64,000 bases of DNA from Turritopsis dohrnii (lineage: Eukaryota; Cnidaria; Hydrozoa; Anthoathecata; Oceaniidae). Below the pieces are notes generated by a model. The model was not told the origin of the DNA. It did no database searches and saw only the letters and a program-made list of their open reading frames with translations. A program made the position numbers and the translations under genes. Shown here one piece after another: positions 22,301-32,548 of the stretch. How positions within the stretch are numbered: the first letter of the stretch is position 1; each line of letters starts with the position of its first letter. The stretch lies in assembly GCA_027922465.2 (NCBI GenBank), contig BQMF02000047.1:806001-870000 (forward strand). The letters run 5' to 3'.

Positions 22301-25300
22301 CAAAATCCATGCAACTCGGTACGCTCACACTCAGACTCCAAAATTAGACGCTTCAATCTTACAGAATTTAAACTTTTCAAGAGAGTTACAAAATCAAACC
22401 ACACAAGCTTTAGATCGTCAGAAACTTCGTCATCCCAACCAAGCTTATTTTTACATAACAACTGAAAAAGAACTTTAACTCTAGCCGTCACAGGCGAAAT
22501 AAAACCTAACGGATCATAAAAAGATGCTGACACACATAAAATGTTTCGCTTAGTCAACTTTAAACCATCACACATCTCTAAAAATTTCCTAAAATTAAAA
22601 ACAAACTCGTCGTCCAGAATATCCCAATCAACACCTAAGACCTTCTTACTTCTCGAAAACTCACTATCACCGATAAAAACACTTCTCAACTCCGAATCAT
22701 TCGTGATCCATTTTCTCAATTCTAAGCCTGCCTCTTTCATAATTTGCGTCGCTCTAACAAACAAAATCGTTCCTTTTTCGGCATTATCCGTACCGGAGAT
22801 AAGATCGTCAACATAAAAATCTTTCAAGAGACGCTCAACAAGCTCTCTGTCGCTAGGCAAAAATTTCTCTAAATGCTGTTTCACAGTACCATTCAACAAA
22901 AAGGGACTACTAGTGAGACCAAACACAACTCTCAAAAATCGAAAAATAATCAACTTGGGATTCTCATGCTGAAAATCATACCATAAAAATCTTAAAAAAT
23001 CACGATGCTCTTTACAAACTTCAACATTCAAAAAAGCTTTCTTAATATCAGCTAAAATAGCAACTTTATTCAAACGAAATCTTAACAACATATCAAAAAC
23101 TTTAGACAACAAATTAGGGCCTGAATAAAGACACTCATTCAATGAAGGACCATTTATAGCACAGGACGCATCGAAAACAGCGCGAATTTTAGTTGTTTCT
23201 CTGTCTTCTCTTATGACTGGCCTGTGCGGTAAGTAATGCACTTTACCAACCTCTGCAGAAATCTCACTCTCGGGTACTCTCTCTATAATTCCTTCTTTCT
23301 CATATTCTACGAAAACTTCCTTATAATCCTGCAAAACCTTCGGAGTTTTTTCTATCTTTCTGGTCAACGATTGCAATCTTTTCTTAGACGTCTCAAAATT
23401 ATCTGGAAGGGTATCATGATCAGGCTTAAAAGGTAACTTGACTTCATATCTCACACCATTATGCACAATATCACTTTCGAACTGGTGGACAACACAATCT
23501 TTTGGACCAATATTCTCAACCTCCCAAAAACGCTCGAGAGACTTTCTAAGTCCATCATCCTCCTGTTCAACGGCACATCTCAAAGTATGAAAATTACCTG
23601 CCTCTTTCTCAACTTTAGCTTTTGCTTTTCCAGCCAAAACCCAACCTAAAACTGTCTCTGAGGCCACAGGACCACCGCATTTACCTCTACGTGACTTTCC
23701 TGTGAAGAAATCATAATAGAAATCGATTCCCACAACAACACCCACAGGGACGTTAAAGGATCCGTCAAATGAATCAGCTAATTTTAAGTTTCTCAAATGT
23801 TCGTATTTGGAAATATCAACTTTCTTTGACACTGCACCACAGATTTTAGGTACACAAAGAGCTTCGACAAAAGTAAAAGAGTACTTTTCTTTATGTTTAA
23901 TTTTAAACTTCACCACGTCAAGTAACTTGTATTGTTTATCGCCACTGTCACCAAACACCTGAATCAAAACTTTCTCTTGTCTAACGGTTTCTAGTTTTAA
24001 CTTTCTACGTAGATCATCCCTAATAAAGCTTCGTTCACTTCCACTATCAAATAAAATTTTTGCCTTCTCTCTGCTCTTTTCATAGCTATCATGAACATGA
24101 GCTGTAGCAGTCTCCAATAGAATAGAATCACGCTCTGCCCTCGTTGACATAACTAAGTTCTGTGCACTATCTACTATCTTCTCATCAGTTGTGTGTTCAC
24201 TGTTCGCTTTATCTTCCTCTTTGCCAATAAATTTTCCAAAACAGATTGCAATATGATGTCTACCACTACAATGCTTACAAATATACTTTGACGAACAATC
24301 TTTTTTCTGATGACCTGACCCTAAACATACAAAACATCTTCTTTTTCTTTTCAAAATGTCTATTCTGGATTTGACGTTAGTGACCTTTCTACACTGCCAA
24401 GAGTTATGAAATTTTGAGCAAAATACACATTTTCTTACATCCTCACTTTCTGCACCGATACCTAAGTTATATGCTGTACTCTTATCTTGATAATGAGAAC
24501 TAGAAGATTTATAAAATGTTGTACAATTCGCGCTAATTTGAATTTCCTTATTCATATATTCAATCAAACGGTCTAGAGTCCAAATGTCATCTTCGAATCG
24601 TCTTGATATGTGGAAAATAAGTTCATCAGGTAGGCGTTCTTTCAAAATGGGGATGAGAAGACCGCCATAAGTTGATGTTTCCACATTCATAGACCGAAGA
24701 TTTCTCACACAATTTTCGATATCGTTGGCGAGCTTTCTCAAGCCATTGATATCAGACAAGCTTTTTACCTTATTTAATTTCAACAACGATTCCATATATG
24801 CGGAAATGAGGACTTGAGGGTTTCCATACCTACCATTTAGAAGATCCAAAGCTTCTTTGTAGTTTTCTGCAGTCAAGGACAAACCTGAAACCACCCCTAA
24901 AGCTTGATCACCCAAGAAACTCTTTAAATAAACAAACTTGTTAATTTCACTCAACTCTTCATTCTCATGCACTATCTTGGTGAACTGTTCGTAAAATCCT
25001 CTCCATTGCAAAACATCTCCTTTAAAAACGGTCAAATCTTTCCGTGGCAGCCTAAACGACTTGATGCCAGAAGAGCCTACACTGCTACCTCTGTCAGGAT
25101 CGGATGATGAAACCTTGAGTGCGTCCACTCTCAATTTCTCCATCTTTAACTGTAGAGAAGCAAGTAGTTCATGAGTTGGTTGGACTGCCGCTATACTGTC
25201 TAACGTATCTTGCTCAACATAATCAGGATCTAACGCACTGACTATGTCATTGTCTAAAGTATTTAAAACCTCTATATTAGACTCAATGCTATTCTTCAAA

Positions 25301-26732
25301 CCTAACAGTCTTGCTTCATTCGGTTCGGCTTCTCCTAAAGCCAACCTTGCCTCGTCTATTAAACCTTTTAAACTACTTCTAAGAGCGTTTCTCCTGTTTT
25401 GCTTTCTTGCCAATGAAGACATGATTTAAAATACTTTTGTAACAGATATTTATTAAAAGAACAATAATCACACAAAAATCTAATTTAAACGCGTGAAAAA
25501 TACTAAATGATCAAACACCTTAAATTAATCGACAATTCCAATAACTCAAGTTAAATTTTTTTTTTTTTTTTTCTTTTTAAAAACACCAATTAATTTTGTC
25601 GAAAGATTTAAACCTCAAAACACTTTCCAAAAAGGAAATTTTCTTAAAAAATATCGACTCAAAATGTTTTGATAACGATTTATCTATAAACAATACGTCG
25701 ATTCGCAAACTCATAAACATTTGAAAAGAACACTCCCGTTCAACAGATGTAGAAATTATAAGGATAACAACACCAAAATCCTTTTGACTCTAACGTAAAA
25801 GAACGACTAAATAGCCAAGATCATCTACACAAAAAAGTCCACAAAGAGGAAAATATCCCGAAAACACTTTAAGAGACAGACTCGCAATAAAAGTAGAGTA
25901 AAAAGCAATAATCTTCTACTCAGCCTAAGGCCGACTTGCCGCCAAGACTCAAAGATTAAAATCAAACTCTAGCAGGAACGTATACCTCTCGTTTGATTAC
26001 TGCACTCGATCAGCTGCTTTTTCTACGTTTGGGTTCTTCAGTTCATCATCGGTAGCGCCATGTAGAAATAGGGGCAAATTTGTTTTCTATTTTGGAATTC
26101 CACACAGGAACGGAATCGTGGTTCTTTTTTGTGTTTACAACTATTTACATCTTCGTGACTTTACAGCAGCTCTCTCAATAAAGGACTGGACTCAAAATTA
26201 ACTTCTTAAAAATATATAGCTAAGCGCGCCCACGCGGCTGCGCGTTACGTCATAAGATATATAAAGAATAAAAACAAAGAATATAAAAGAAATAAACAAA
26301 AGTCTCTTATAACAAATCTCTTCTTTTTACATATGTTATGTCATATCACATGAAGAATCCATGCACATTAAACCCAGGCATATGTGAGCATGGTAGCGTT
26401 TGTATTCCTCATTTCCATAACAACAGTTACTATTGCGACTGGTGTCAGCCACCGTACTTTGGAAGACATTGTAATGAAACAGGTGAGTGGCTCATATGAA
26501 AGTGAAACACAGAATTCTGATTACATTAAAGCGAAATTTCACCAAAAAAACATTTTGCTTCAGTAATGAGTTTCTTGAAAATCTTTCAGTATTGCAAAAA
26601 CCCAAAAGTCATAATGTGATAATGTCTCTTTACTCAGAAACGTATCGAATACATTATTTTCTCGTTATAGCGTCAGTGATTGAAGAGACAGATGTACATG
26701 AAGGTTTTCAAGGTACACCACTTTTCGGTTCA

Positions 26733-26768
<36 letters not shown>

Positions 26769-28661
26769 TACTACTTCTTTTTACTTCTTAAAAAAGCTTT
26801 CAAATTATACAAAATTTCTACTTCATGTTTTGTCTGGGAAATTGGTCGGCAAAAAGTGACTAAATTTTGCCTAAATGACCTTTTTTTTGCCGATTTTTTA
26901 TTTTTGCCGACTTTTTTTTTACCGATAAGGTATGTTAAATATATATGTTAAAGATAATTGTTTCTCTTTTTGAACAACGGTAAAGTAGAATGCTTAGTCC
27001 AATAAAGTTATTCAACACTATCTGTTTTCCAAAGATTGAGCCTGAACTGTATTCTTACAATATTCTTAAATTTTGGACCACTCTGAGCCTTAATATTCTT
27101 ATAAAGTGTATTCTTAAAAAAGTGTATTCTTAAAAAAGTGTATTCTTAAAAAAGAGAGTGTATAAACTGTAACTGCGGCTATAGTAAAAACACGACGTTA
27201 ATCTGAAGCTGTTTTATGGTCGTTCTAATGTCGCAACTCAAAAGTTCGCTTAAAAAGTATAGAAAAATTACTTTTAGATGTCATTTTTGGTAAATATTCT
27301 TCATGCTTGCAACTTCTTTTTAACAATCAAATTTCTGGTGGTGGTCAGTATTTTATACATCCTTGGAGAGACTCGCGTAAAATGAAGGTGTTTTGCAGAG
27401 GGGGTAATGCATTTCACTATTCCTATTTCATAATGGGCAAAAAAATCATTCAATTGTAATTTCAATTTGATGTAAAATTGAATGAAAAAATGAATACCGT
27501 ATTTCCTCTAATAAACGCCGCGGCGTTTATTACAAATTCAAGGTTTTGGATGCGGGAGGCGTTCATTAGAGGGCGGCGTTTATTACAAAATGAAAAATTG
27601 GACAAAAGCAAACTTAAACAACAATGTTTTTTTTATCCTAAAAAACGTTACAAAAGATTGTGGGAAAATGTTTTACACAAAAGATATGTTCACAAAAATG
27701 TCAAAGAAGAGCAATATCACTGTCGCCGTTTTCTTCTAGTATGAGATGAAAACTTTTTTGTAATTCTTGTTTAGCTTGTTTTCTAATAAACGCCGCTTTT
27801 CAAGATGCGGCGTTTAATAGAGGGAGGCGTTTATTAGAGCGCGGCGTTTGCTACAAACGTTCGGATATAAGTGCGGCGTTTAATAGAGGACGGCGTTTAT
27901 CAGAGGGCGGCGTTTATTAGAGGAAATACGGTACACTTTTTTGTAAGGAACGAATCATCATTACCCATTGCTCTCCTTCTGCCCCAACGAGTTCGAAGTT
28001 TGTGACATTTAATTTTGTAATTTGCTGCCGAAATCGAAAAAGCTTAATGTAGCAGAATCTCAACTCCGCAAGCAATTATGTCTTTGATTTCTTTGTCAAA
28101 ATTGATAGCTTCTCTGAATCTCTCTGAATAAGTGAATTTCATTTTTGTTTAAGAGACCATAATTTTTACTTAGATGGGTCAATGAGAATTCTTCGATACG
28201 AATACAATGTATTTAATTCGCATATGGTTCATCAGGAAAACCTTTTGCCAGACATTGACCTTACTGGTCCAATTTCAGTGGGAACATCATTACTCAATTC
28301 AATGTACAAGTTAATTAAGTTCAAGAAGATTTTATGGAGCTGCAAAAGGTTTGATGTTGAGAAAGTCTGGTCAAGGTCATTGAAGTCACATGAAGCTGAT
28401 GAAACTTTACAATTTAAGTACATGATTGGAGAGAGCGACATTTTGCCCACAGCATGTAACGTATGGACAGCAGTTGATTGCACTAGGCTGACCAACCAAA
28501 CATTTTCAGCAAATGATGTTCCATTTCAGAGGCGAAATTATGAAGATGTTCTACGATTTGAAAACGGTCGTAAGTTAGGGTTAAGTAATGGTATGTTCGC
28601 ATGTCTCAACACACCAATGAGTCTGCAAATTGAAGATTTATTTAATATTTATGTTAGGTAA
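19345..28661 (+). CDS. secreted PAN/Apple plus EGF protein, 4 exons, intron 1 hosts a BEL retrotransposon
   Basis: Exons: 19345-19689, 26356-26482, 26671-26712 and 28174-28661, phases consistent, 333 residues. Residues 1-20 (MIKLCLYIFLTIIKSKDVFA) form a likely signal peptide. A PAN/Apple-type region follows (VQTRRECGSACIQHVDCNGF, then NCKLFKG), then an EGF-like module with six cysteines (NPCTLNPGICEHGSVC to YFGRHC). A ~160-residue C-terminal region has no family I recognise; it contains two or three cysteines and LILWSC-like hydrophobic strands. PAN and EGF modules bind protein or carbohydrate outside the cell. The 6.5-kb BEL element lies in intron 1 just 24 bp before the exon-2 acceptor, so the spliced product should survive, though the acceptor now lies close to the LTR. 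Confidence 0.75.
19838..20108 (-). repeat. BEL 3' LTR
   Basis: 271 bp with TG...CA ends. It contains GCGCGCCCACGCGGCTGCGC, an unusually GC-rich patch, beside an AT-rich stretch. Same sequence as 26061-26331. Confidence 0.97.
20109..20124 (-). promoter_or_regulatory. polypurine tract of BEL element
   Basis: The minus strand reads TTTTGGGGGGAG directly before the 3' LTR, the expected plus-strand primer for reverse transcription. Confidence 0.8.
20127..21650 (-). CDS. BEL/Pao integrase, +1 frame relative to upstream polyprotein
   Basis: 507 residues from the first ATG. It has an N-terminal HHCC zinc domain (HHGVETTLACVREKFWI, then CVICKRF), and a core with TTGLDFCGPLYVK (first Asp), VVHDNAKTFRS (second Asp) and GGFYERLVRNVKSTLR (Glu). 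The C-terminal DUF5641-type tail has LPRNRWRMGRV. The DDE residues are complete. In most BEL elements this domain is continuous with RT; here it overlaps the upstream frame over 21589-21650, shifted +1. Either a single-base indel has broken the copy or a frameshift is used in expression. Continuity of homology suggests the join lies around 21595-21650. Confidence 0.93.
   Translation of the reverse strand: MRKITSKRTKILSFTKTCFAEYNEALIRLIKEEQLAIRSDRIFPKLKNSLKLFNDENGILRLQGRFSQSHLKFEQKHPALLRSDSFLTKLIVRDAHERKLHHGVETTLACVREKFWIIKGRKTVQSILRKCVICKRFNARTFLPPPTPDIPSFRIECDFAFQTTGLDFCGPLYVKCNCKDSLSSKVYILILTCATSRALHLKLVPDLGNESFIRAVSRFFSRRGYPNLVVHDNAKTFRSKEVKHFFLKKGVHQQFILASAPWWGGFYERLVRNVKSTLRKILGKSLLSFEELTTFLCEVEATINSRPLTYLNEDDLDTPLTPFHLIYGRNILSQNPLSVNSKNELLHPSKRIKYISTLIEHFWKRFSSCYLGDLKQVNLYRYPKSTTQELLCVGDIVLLKEESLPRNRWRMGRVIELVIGRDGRCRGARIATTSNAGRQTISSRPIQKLVPLVQHETQPISESKEGCARSESASDDSEILEQNIIMRSKRQAAVQGQEIRRLREKFG
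21589..25422 (-). CDS. BEL/Pao Gag-protease-RT-RNase H polyprotein
   Basis: 1277 residues. Residues ~125-300 form a DUF1759-type Gag region (FRLPRKDLTVFKGDVLQWRGF). Residues ~330-395 hold zinc-knuckle-like cysteines (CRCFVCLGSGHQKKDC-type, then CKHCSGRHHIAIC). The aspartic protease of family A17 has active site LFDSGSERSFI near 450. Reverse transcriptase has the conserved LADIKKAF region and catalytic FYVDDL near 870. The RNase H-like region has GFCDSSNEVYCAVVY and CWSDSEIALCWI near 1060-1150. All catalytic aspartates seen are intact. The frame ends in a TGA 62 bp into the overlap with the integrase frame. The ATG at 25422 follows the 5' LTR by about 640 bp. Confidence 0.95.
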   Translation of the reverse strand: MSSLARKQNRRNALRSSLKGLIDEARLALGEAEPNEARLLGLKNSIESNIEVLNTLDNDIVSALDPDYVEQDTLDSIAAVQPTHELLASLQLKMEKLRVDALKVSSSDPDRGSSVGSSGIKSFRLPRKDLTVFKGDVLQWRGFYEQFTKIVHENEELSEINKFVYLKSFLGDQALGVVSGLSLTAENYKEALDLLNGRYGNPQVLISAYMESLLKLNKVKSLSDINGLRKLANDIENCVRNLRSMNVETSTYGGLLIPILKERLPDELIFHISRRFEDDIWTLDRLIEYMNKEIQISANCTTFYKSSSSHYQDKSTAYNLGIGAESEDVRKCVFCSKFHNSWQCRKVTNVKSRIDILKRKRRCFVCLGSGHQKKDCSSKYICKHCSGRHHIAICFGKFIGKEEDKANSEHTTDEKIVDSAQNLVMSTRAERDSILLETATAHVHDSYEKSREKAKILFDSGSERSFIRDDLRRKLKLETVRQEKVLIQVFGDSGDKQYKLLDVVKFKIKHKEKYSFTFVEALCVPKICGAVSKKVDISKYEHLRNLKLADSFDGSFNVPVGVVVGIDFYYDFFTGKSRRGKCGGPVASETVLGWVLAGKAKAKVEKEAGNFHTLRCAVEQEDDGLRKSLERFWEVENIGPKDCVVHQFESDIVHNGVRYEVKLPFKPDHDTLPDNFETSKKRLQSLTRKIEKTPKVLQDYKEVFVEYEKEGIIERVPESEISAEVGKVHYLPHRPVIREDRETTKIRAVFDASCAINGPSLNECLYSGPNLLSKVFDMLLRFRLNKVAILADIKKAFLNVEVCKEHRDFLRFLWYDFQHENPKLIIFRFLRVVFGLTSSPFLLNGTVKQHLEKFLPSDRELVERLLKDFYVDDLISGTDNAEKGTILFVRATQIMKEAGLELRKWITNDSELRSVFIGDSEFSRSKKVLGVDWDILDDEFVFNFRKFLEMCDGLKLTKRNILCVSASFYDPLGFISPVTARVKVLFQLLCKNKLGWDDEVSDDLKLVWFDFVTLLKSLNSVRLKRLILESECERTELHGFCDSSNEVYCAVVYLRIVTVRGVSVNFVCAKTKVAPLKSLSIPKLELLGCLLLADLLSECQSAFSGRVVISDVFCWSDSEIALCWIKGKEKCWKPWVENRVVKIRKVVDRERWFHVKGVENPADFPTRSFESFSDCWIKGPHFLLSSSIDVNLFECNNESLLDEVKREEKRSAVESLTLAAISENKGNGSLFTEVDIARYGSLNKLITIVGYVYRFINNAKNHVKKNKDLIIYENMLC
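26041..26060 (-). promoter_or_regulatory. candidate primer-binding site
   Basis: Immediately inside the 5' LTR the minus strand reads TGGCGCTACCGATGATGAAC. The TGG start matches the CCA end of a tRNA, as expected for minus-strand priming. I cannot assign the tRNA. Confidence 0.65.
26061..26331 (-). repeat. BEL 5' LTR
   Basis: Promoter-bearing LTR for minus-strand transcription. The candidate TATA-like TATATATCTTATGAC lies on the minus strand near 26270. Same sequence as 19838-20108. Confidence 0.97.
26735..26767 (+). repeat. uninterrupted poly(G) run of 33 bases
   Basis: A run of G from 26735 to 26767 in intron 3 of the PAN/EGF gene, 22 bp after the exon-3 donor. Unusual in an AT-rich genome; could be a microsatellite or partly an assembly artefact. 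Confidence 0.9.
27497..27931. mobile_element. MITE in PAN/EGF intron 3, TA-flanked
   Basis: Ends CCGTATTTCCTCTAATAAAC (27497) and its reverse complement ending 27931 are flanked by TA on both sides. Multiple internal copies of GCGGCGTTTATTA and its variants give a repeat-rich, GC-richer edge on each side. The central ~200 bp (27580-27780) is AT-rich and non-coding. Confidence 0.85.
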
Positions 28662-29595
28662 TAGATTTTAATTTGTTGTGGTTGCACACACATGAGCATT
28701 TTCTGCCTCAATTTATTCAAATTCCATGGAACAAGTGCAGCAATTTTTCTGAATTCCTGCTTCAATTTGTCCTTAAGCTATGCCATAGTTGCTCATTTTT
28801 GATCAATTAAACTTCACTACTTGCTTTTTAAATCAACGTCATTAAAAACTTGAACTTATTGGTTGAACAGAAAATAAGTTCAATTTTGGGAAATGGCCTA
28901 TTTCTTAAGAGCGAGTTAGTAACATTATGTCTTATATCTTATATATTATAGCGAGTGTGTGTCACACTTTTATTTTAGAGAGTGATTAATTTTGTTGAAT
29001 TCTACGGTCAAAACCTTTTTAATCGTGGTCATATTCTTCTTTAGGCCATGCGTTTTTTTACGAATATTATTATAGTAGCACGTGCCGTGACGTCAGTTTT
29101 TTTTATCGTCGCAATTAGGTGATTCAAATTTTCGTCGCGGGGTTTGCACACTTTGATTATATTTTTCATCACCTTTTTTCGACACGGGATTTGCGTACAT
29201 TATTTTCGAAGTTAGATGTGGTAAAAAATTTTACCCGGGTTACTAGTATATTATATGTTATTGTACTAGACACTTTAAGATTAATAAAAGTAGTGACATT
29301 ATGGTAGACTTGCACAAATCATAGACTATATTTCTACGTGCAAGCAAAGCTTTCCTCAGCTTATGTTATTTTTTATTCAGAAAAAACTAGGTGGTTCAAT
29401 TGGCCTTTCGGAAGTGAGTAACCAAGGTAACCAAGAACCCCGAGTAAACAAATTTCCTCTTCTTTGAATTATTTCTTCCATCAAATTTTCAAACAATTTT
29501 TGGGCTTGTGGAGCAGCACATGTATTTACGATGATACTAAACCGTTAACTTTAGTTTGCATTCAGAGCTTGAAGATGTTGCCAATTTTGCACTCT
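28662..29595. other. 3' flank of PAN/EGF gene; no further gene seen
   Basis: AT-rich. AATAAA-like sequences near 28798 and 29280 could be polyadenylation signals. Nothing else recognised. Confidence 0.4.
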
Positions 29596-29874
29596 ATTAG
29601 TGAGATTCGTAAAATAAATGGGCCTTTTACACGAAAAAAGAATTTTTTTTAAAACTGCTCAATTAAAAAGTTACTTCAGAGAATTAAGCCTTTTGTTGTA
29701 CCAAAAGAAGCTTCATTACTTTGCACGCTTATTTCAAGTGTTGATGTGAAGTTTCTAATGACTTTGTAGGGAAAAATTCGCGAACAACTCTACTAAGTTG
29801 TATATAATTCCCAACAAATCTATAGAAAAATAGTTTCGTGTAAACGAAACATGATTTTTCCGAATCCCGCTAAT
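29596..29874 (+). mobile_element. MITE copy A of an inverted pair
   Basis: 279 bp starting ATTAGTGAGATTCGT and ending CGAATCCCGCTAAT, so it has its own inverted ends. Matched in reverse orientation by 30962-31255 over nearly its whole length, for example TTTCTAATGACTTTGTAGGG and AACAACTCTACTAAGTTG. Confidence 0.75.
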
Positions 29875-30961
29875 ATCAATATCGCTAGTAGAATCGGCCA
29901 AACTCAGCTGACAACGTTCGGAAAGCGCTCCGCTTATATAGTTGTTTCCTAGCATCACATTCGGTATCGACTACAGAAATCAAAAGCTTACATGTTTTTG
30001 TTTTTATAAGCATACTCAGCCTCAATTTTGTCAAAAAAATAAGCATGTACTAAGCATATTCATGATCCTGTGTTGTTCCTGCTAAGCATATCTAAGCTAA
30101 TGTGGCCTATATACTTAAAATGTTTTTTCTCTCCCTACCTGTTTCCCTTTATAGTTTACACTAGGTTGCTACAAAATTTATCCAAGCATATTTGTGCCAA
30201 CAATACCAAAATAAGTGAAACATAAGCTTTTAAAGGCCCATAAGAGTAATATAGCACGTTTATGCTAATTTTTATTAAATTTTCGAGAATACTAGATTTT
30301 ATTGTAATAAGCATACCATAAGCATAAATCCAGCCTTTATTTTGTGATAGTTTAAGCATAACAGAGCCTCATCTGAAATCGGTTATTTCCGATCTGAAAT
30401 CGGTTATTTCCGATAATCAGGTAATCAACATTGCGTTACCATGCGCTTTGCTGGAACGATCTTTATTATATTGTTAGTTTATTACACATAAGGTTACTGC
30501 ATAAAGAAATTTCTACAATAATCTACACCATTAAATTTGTAGGTACGTAGGTAGTGGCAATGGATGTTGGAATATATTCGTGAATATAAGTCTTAGGAGA
30601 AGCTGCGATGAAGATGTACACCATTTTAATTCAAGTCACCTCGTATACTTATGTTTTCGAAATAAAAAACCAACAAAACAAACAAAATCACAAATAATAG
30701 TCAACCTTTGCTTCATTCCAAACTCCCTTTAAAATTCAAACTACCCATAATTACACTCTTTTTTATGAGAAAATTAGGATTGAGGCTGACTGGTTCTTTA
30801 ATTTTTCAAAGTTTTCAGCCTGAAAGGTTCTTAAATTGTCAAATTTTCAAAGAGCGTTTTCAGGGTTTCAATTTTGTTATGTTATTATTATGTTCTTGAT
30901 TTTTTGCCACAATTAGAGGCTGGTGTTCTTATAAAACTGTTCTTATAAAAAAAGAGTGTGA
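29875..30961. other. spacer between the two inverted MITE copies
   Basis: No gene. Contains a tandem 20-bp duplication at 30369-30408 (ATCTGAAATCGGTTATTTCC twice). Confidence 0.5.
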
Positions 30962-31255
30962 ATTAGTGGGATTCGGAAAAATCATGTTTCGTTTACACGA
31001 AACTGTTTTTCTATAGATTTATAGGGAATTATATACAACTTAGTAGAGTTGTTCGTGAATTTTTCCCTACAAAGTCATTAGAAACTTTACATCAACACTT
31101 GAAATAAGCGTGCGAAGTAATGATGTTTCTTTTCATAGAAGAAAAGGCTTTAAATCTCTGAAGTAACTTTTTAATTGAAGAGTTTTAAAGAAATTCTCAC
31201 AAGTAATTGATTTTTTTCGTGTAACAGGGTCGTTGATGTTACGAATCTCCCTAAT
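30962..31255 (-). mobile_element. MITE copy B of an inverted pair
   Basis: 294 bp, reverse orientation relative to copy A, with ends ATTAGTGGGATTCGG and CGAATCTCCCTAAT. The two copies enclose about 1.1 kb of AT-rich, non-coding sequence. Confidence 0.75.
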
Positions 31256-32548
31256 CGATATTTCTTAGGTCTGTTGCAAAAAGGCAGAGAAACAAGTGGT
31301 AAAAAGAAAAAAGAAAACAAGACGACCGGAGATCATAAGATAAATCGAAAGATTTATCTTATGTTTTGAAGAATAGCGTCCCTAAATAACGTCCATTCTA
31401 AATAGTACTCGAGGCTTCATGGGGTTGCAATAAACCCGTTCTGCATATCTCTGCGTGTTTTCGTACTTCTACGTAACCCCTGGTTTTTGAGCCTAAGTTA
31501 CACTACCGATGTCATTTTATATTTTTAACTGCTAGTGTAAACATAGAAATAATAAAGTTTTATGGTGTAAACGGAACGTTAATAAACACATTAAAAACTG
31601 AAACAAAAGAAATATACTTGTATGACCATGACACATACCATGACAGCAAGGAAAAAAGAAATAGAAATAAAATAAGTTTTAAGTCAGTAAGTGCGGCCCT
31701 AAAATATCTTCACCGATAGATAAATAGGAGGATGGCGCTTAGGGAAATCTAACAAGAGCCAGATGGCGCAAAACGGTGGCAACACACGTATTTGCCACAC
31801 AAACACTTTTGAGAATTTACCTTAAGCGGGAAATGAGCGCGCTCAAGATCGTTAACGTTAACGCTCCGCGGTCCCTGTTGTTATGGGGTGTTCACATGGA
31901 TAAAATCAGCACGGCAAAGCGGGCTAGCTCGTGTTGCCGAGATGTCACCTTTCTTATGAAAGCTTCATAAAATTCAACATGCGTTCACATGAGAAATGCA
32001 CCAGCCCGGTTTGCCGAGATCTCGCTTTTATGAAGGCGGGCTGAAATTTTTCCATGTGAACACTCTTTCACCTTTTGGGCATGTTTTTTTTTGTAACGTG
32101 TAAACAATGATAATCACATAACATTTTTCAGCCCGGTTTGTCAGGATGTTTTTTCTCATTTGAACCCAAGACAAAGTCAGCCCGGTGAACCGAGCCAGCC
32201 CGCTTTGTTGGTCTAATTTTTCTCCATAGTTAGTTAGTGTAAATTTTTTAAACTCAACATGCAATATTTCACTTTAAGTAAGCAAATACAATCAAATATA
32301 TATACATACATATATAGCTATAGCTATATATATAGCTATATATATACAGCTGACGAAGAAAAAGAAAGGCCTTCTGTGTAAATTTTACAGTGTATATAAT
32401 CGAATAAATTCAAACAAAAAGAGTTTTGGTTTGCTTCCATCAATTTTACCCGTATATTGAAAGAAATATATATATAATATATATATAATATAATGTATAA
32501 TATAATAATATATATAATATAAATATATATTGATGAAAGTTGTTTCCA
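31256..32548. other. no gene; fragments of dispersed repeats
   Basis: 31334-31364 is a short inverted repeat (AAGATAAATC..GATTTATCTT). At 31751 starts a copy of the ACAAGAGCCAGATGGCGCAA repeat. 31900-32220 contains several inverted CAGCCCGGTTTGCCGAG-type words, and 32280-32345 and 32465-32535 are TA/TATAGC simple sequence. Confidence 0.5.

Larger units (their letters stand above)
19838..26331 (-). mobile_element. full-length BEL/Pao LTR retrotransposon
   Basis: Two 271-bp LTRs (19838-20108 and 26061-26331), identical as far as I can read, begin TGTAG and end TTACA. The 5-bp target duplication TATGT is at 19833-19837 and 26332-26336. The internal region, on the minus strand, has gag, protease, RT and RNase H in one frame and integrase in the next. 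Identical LTRs and an exact duplication mean a very recent insertion. It sits in antisense orientation in intron 1 of the PAN/EGF gene, a common orientation for tolerated insertions. Confidence 0.97.
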
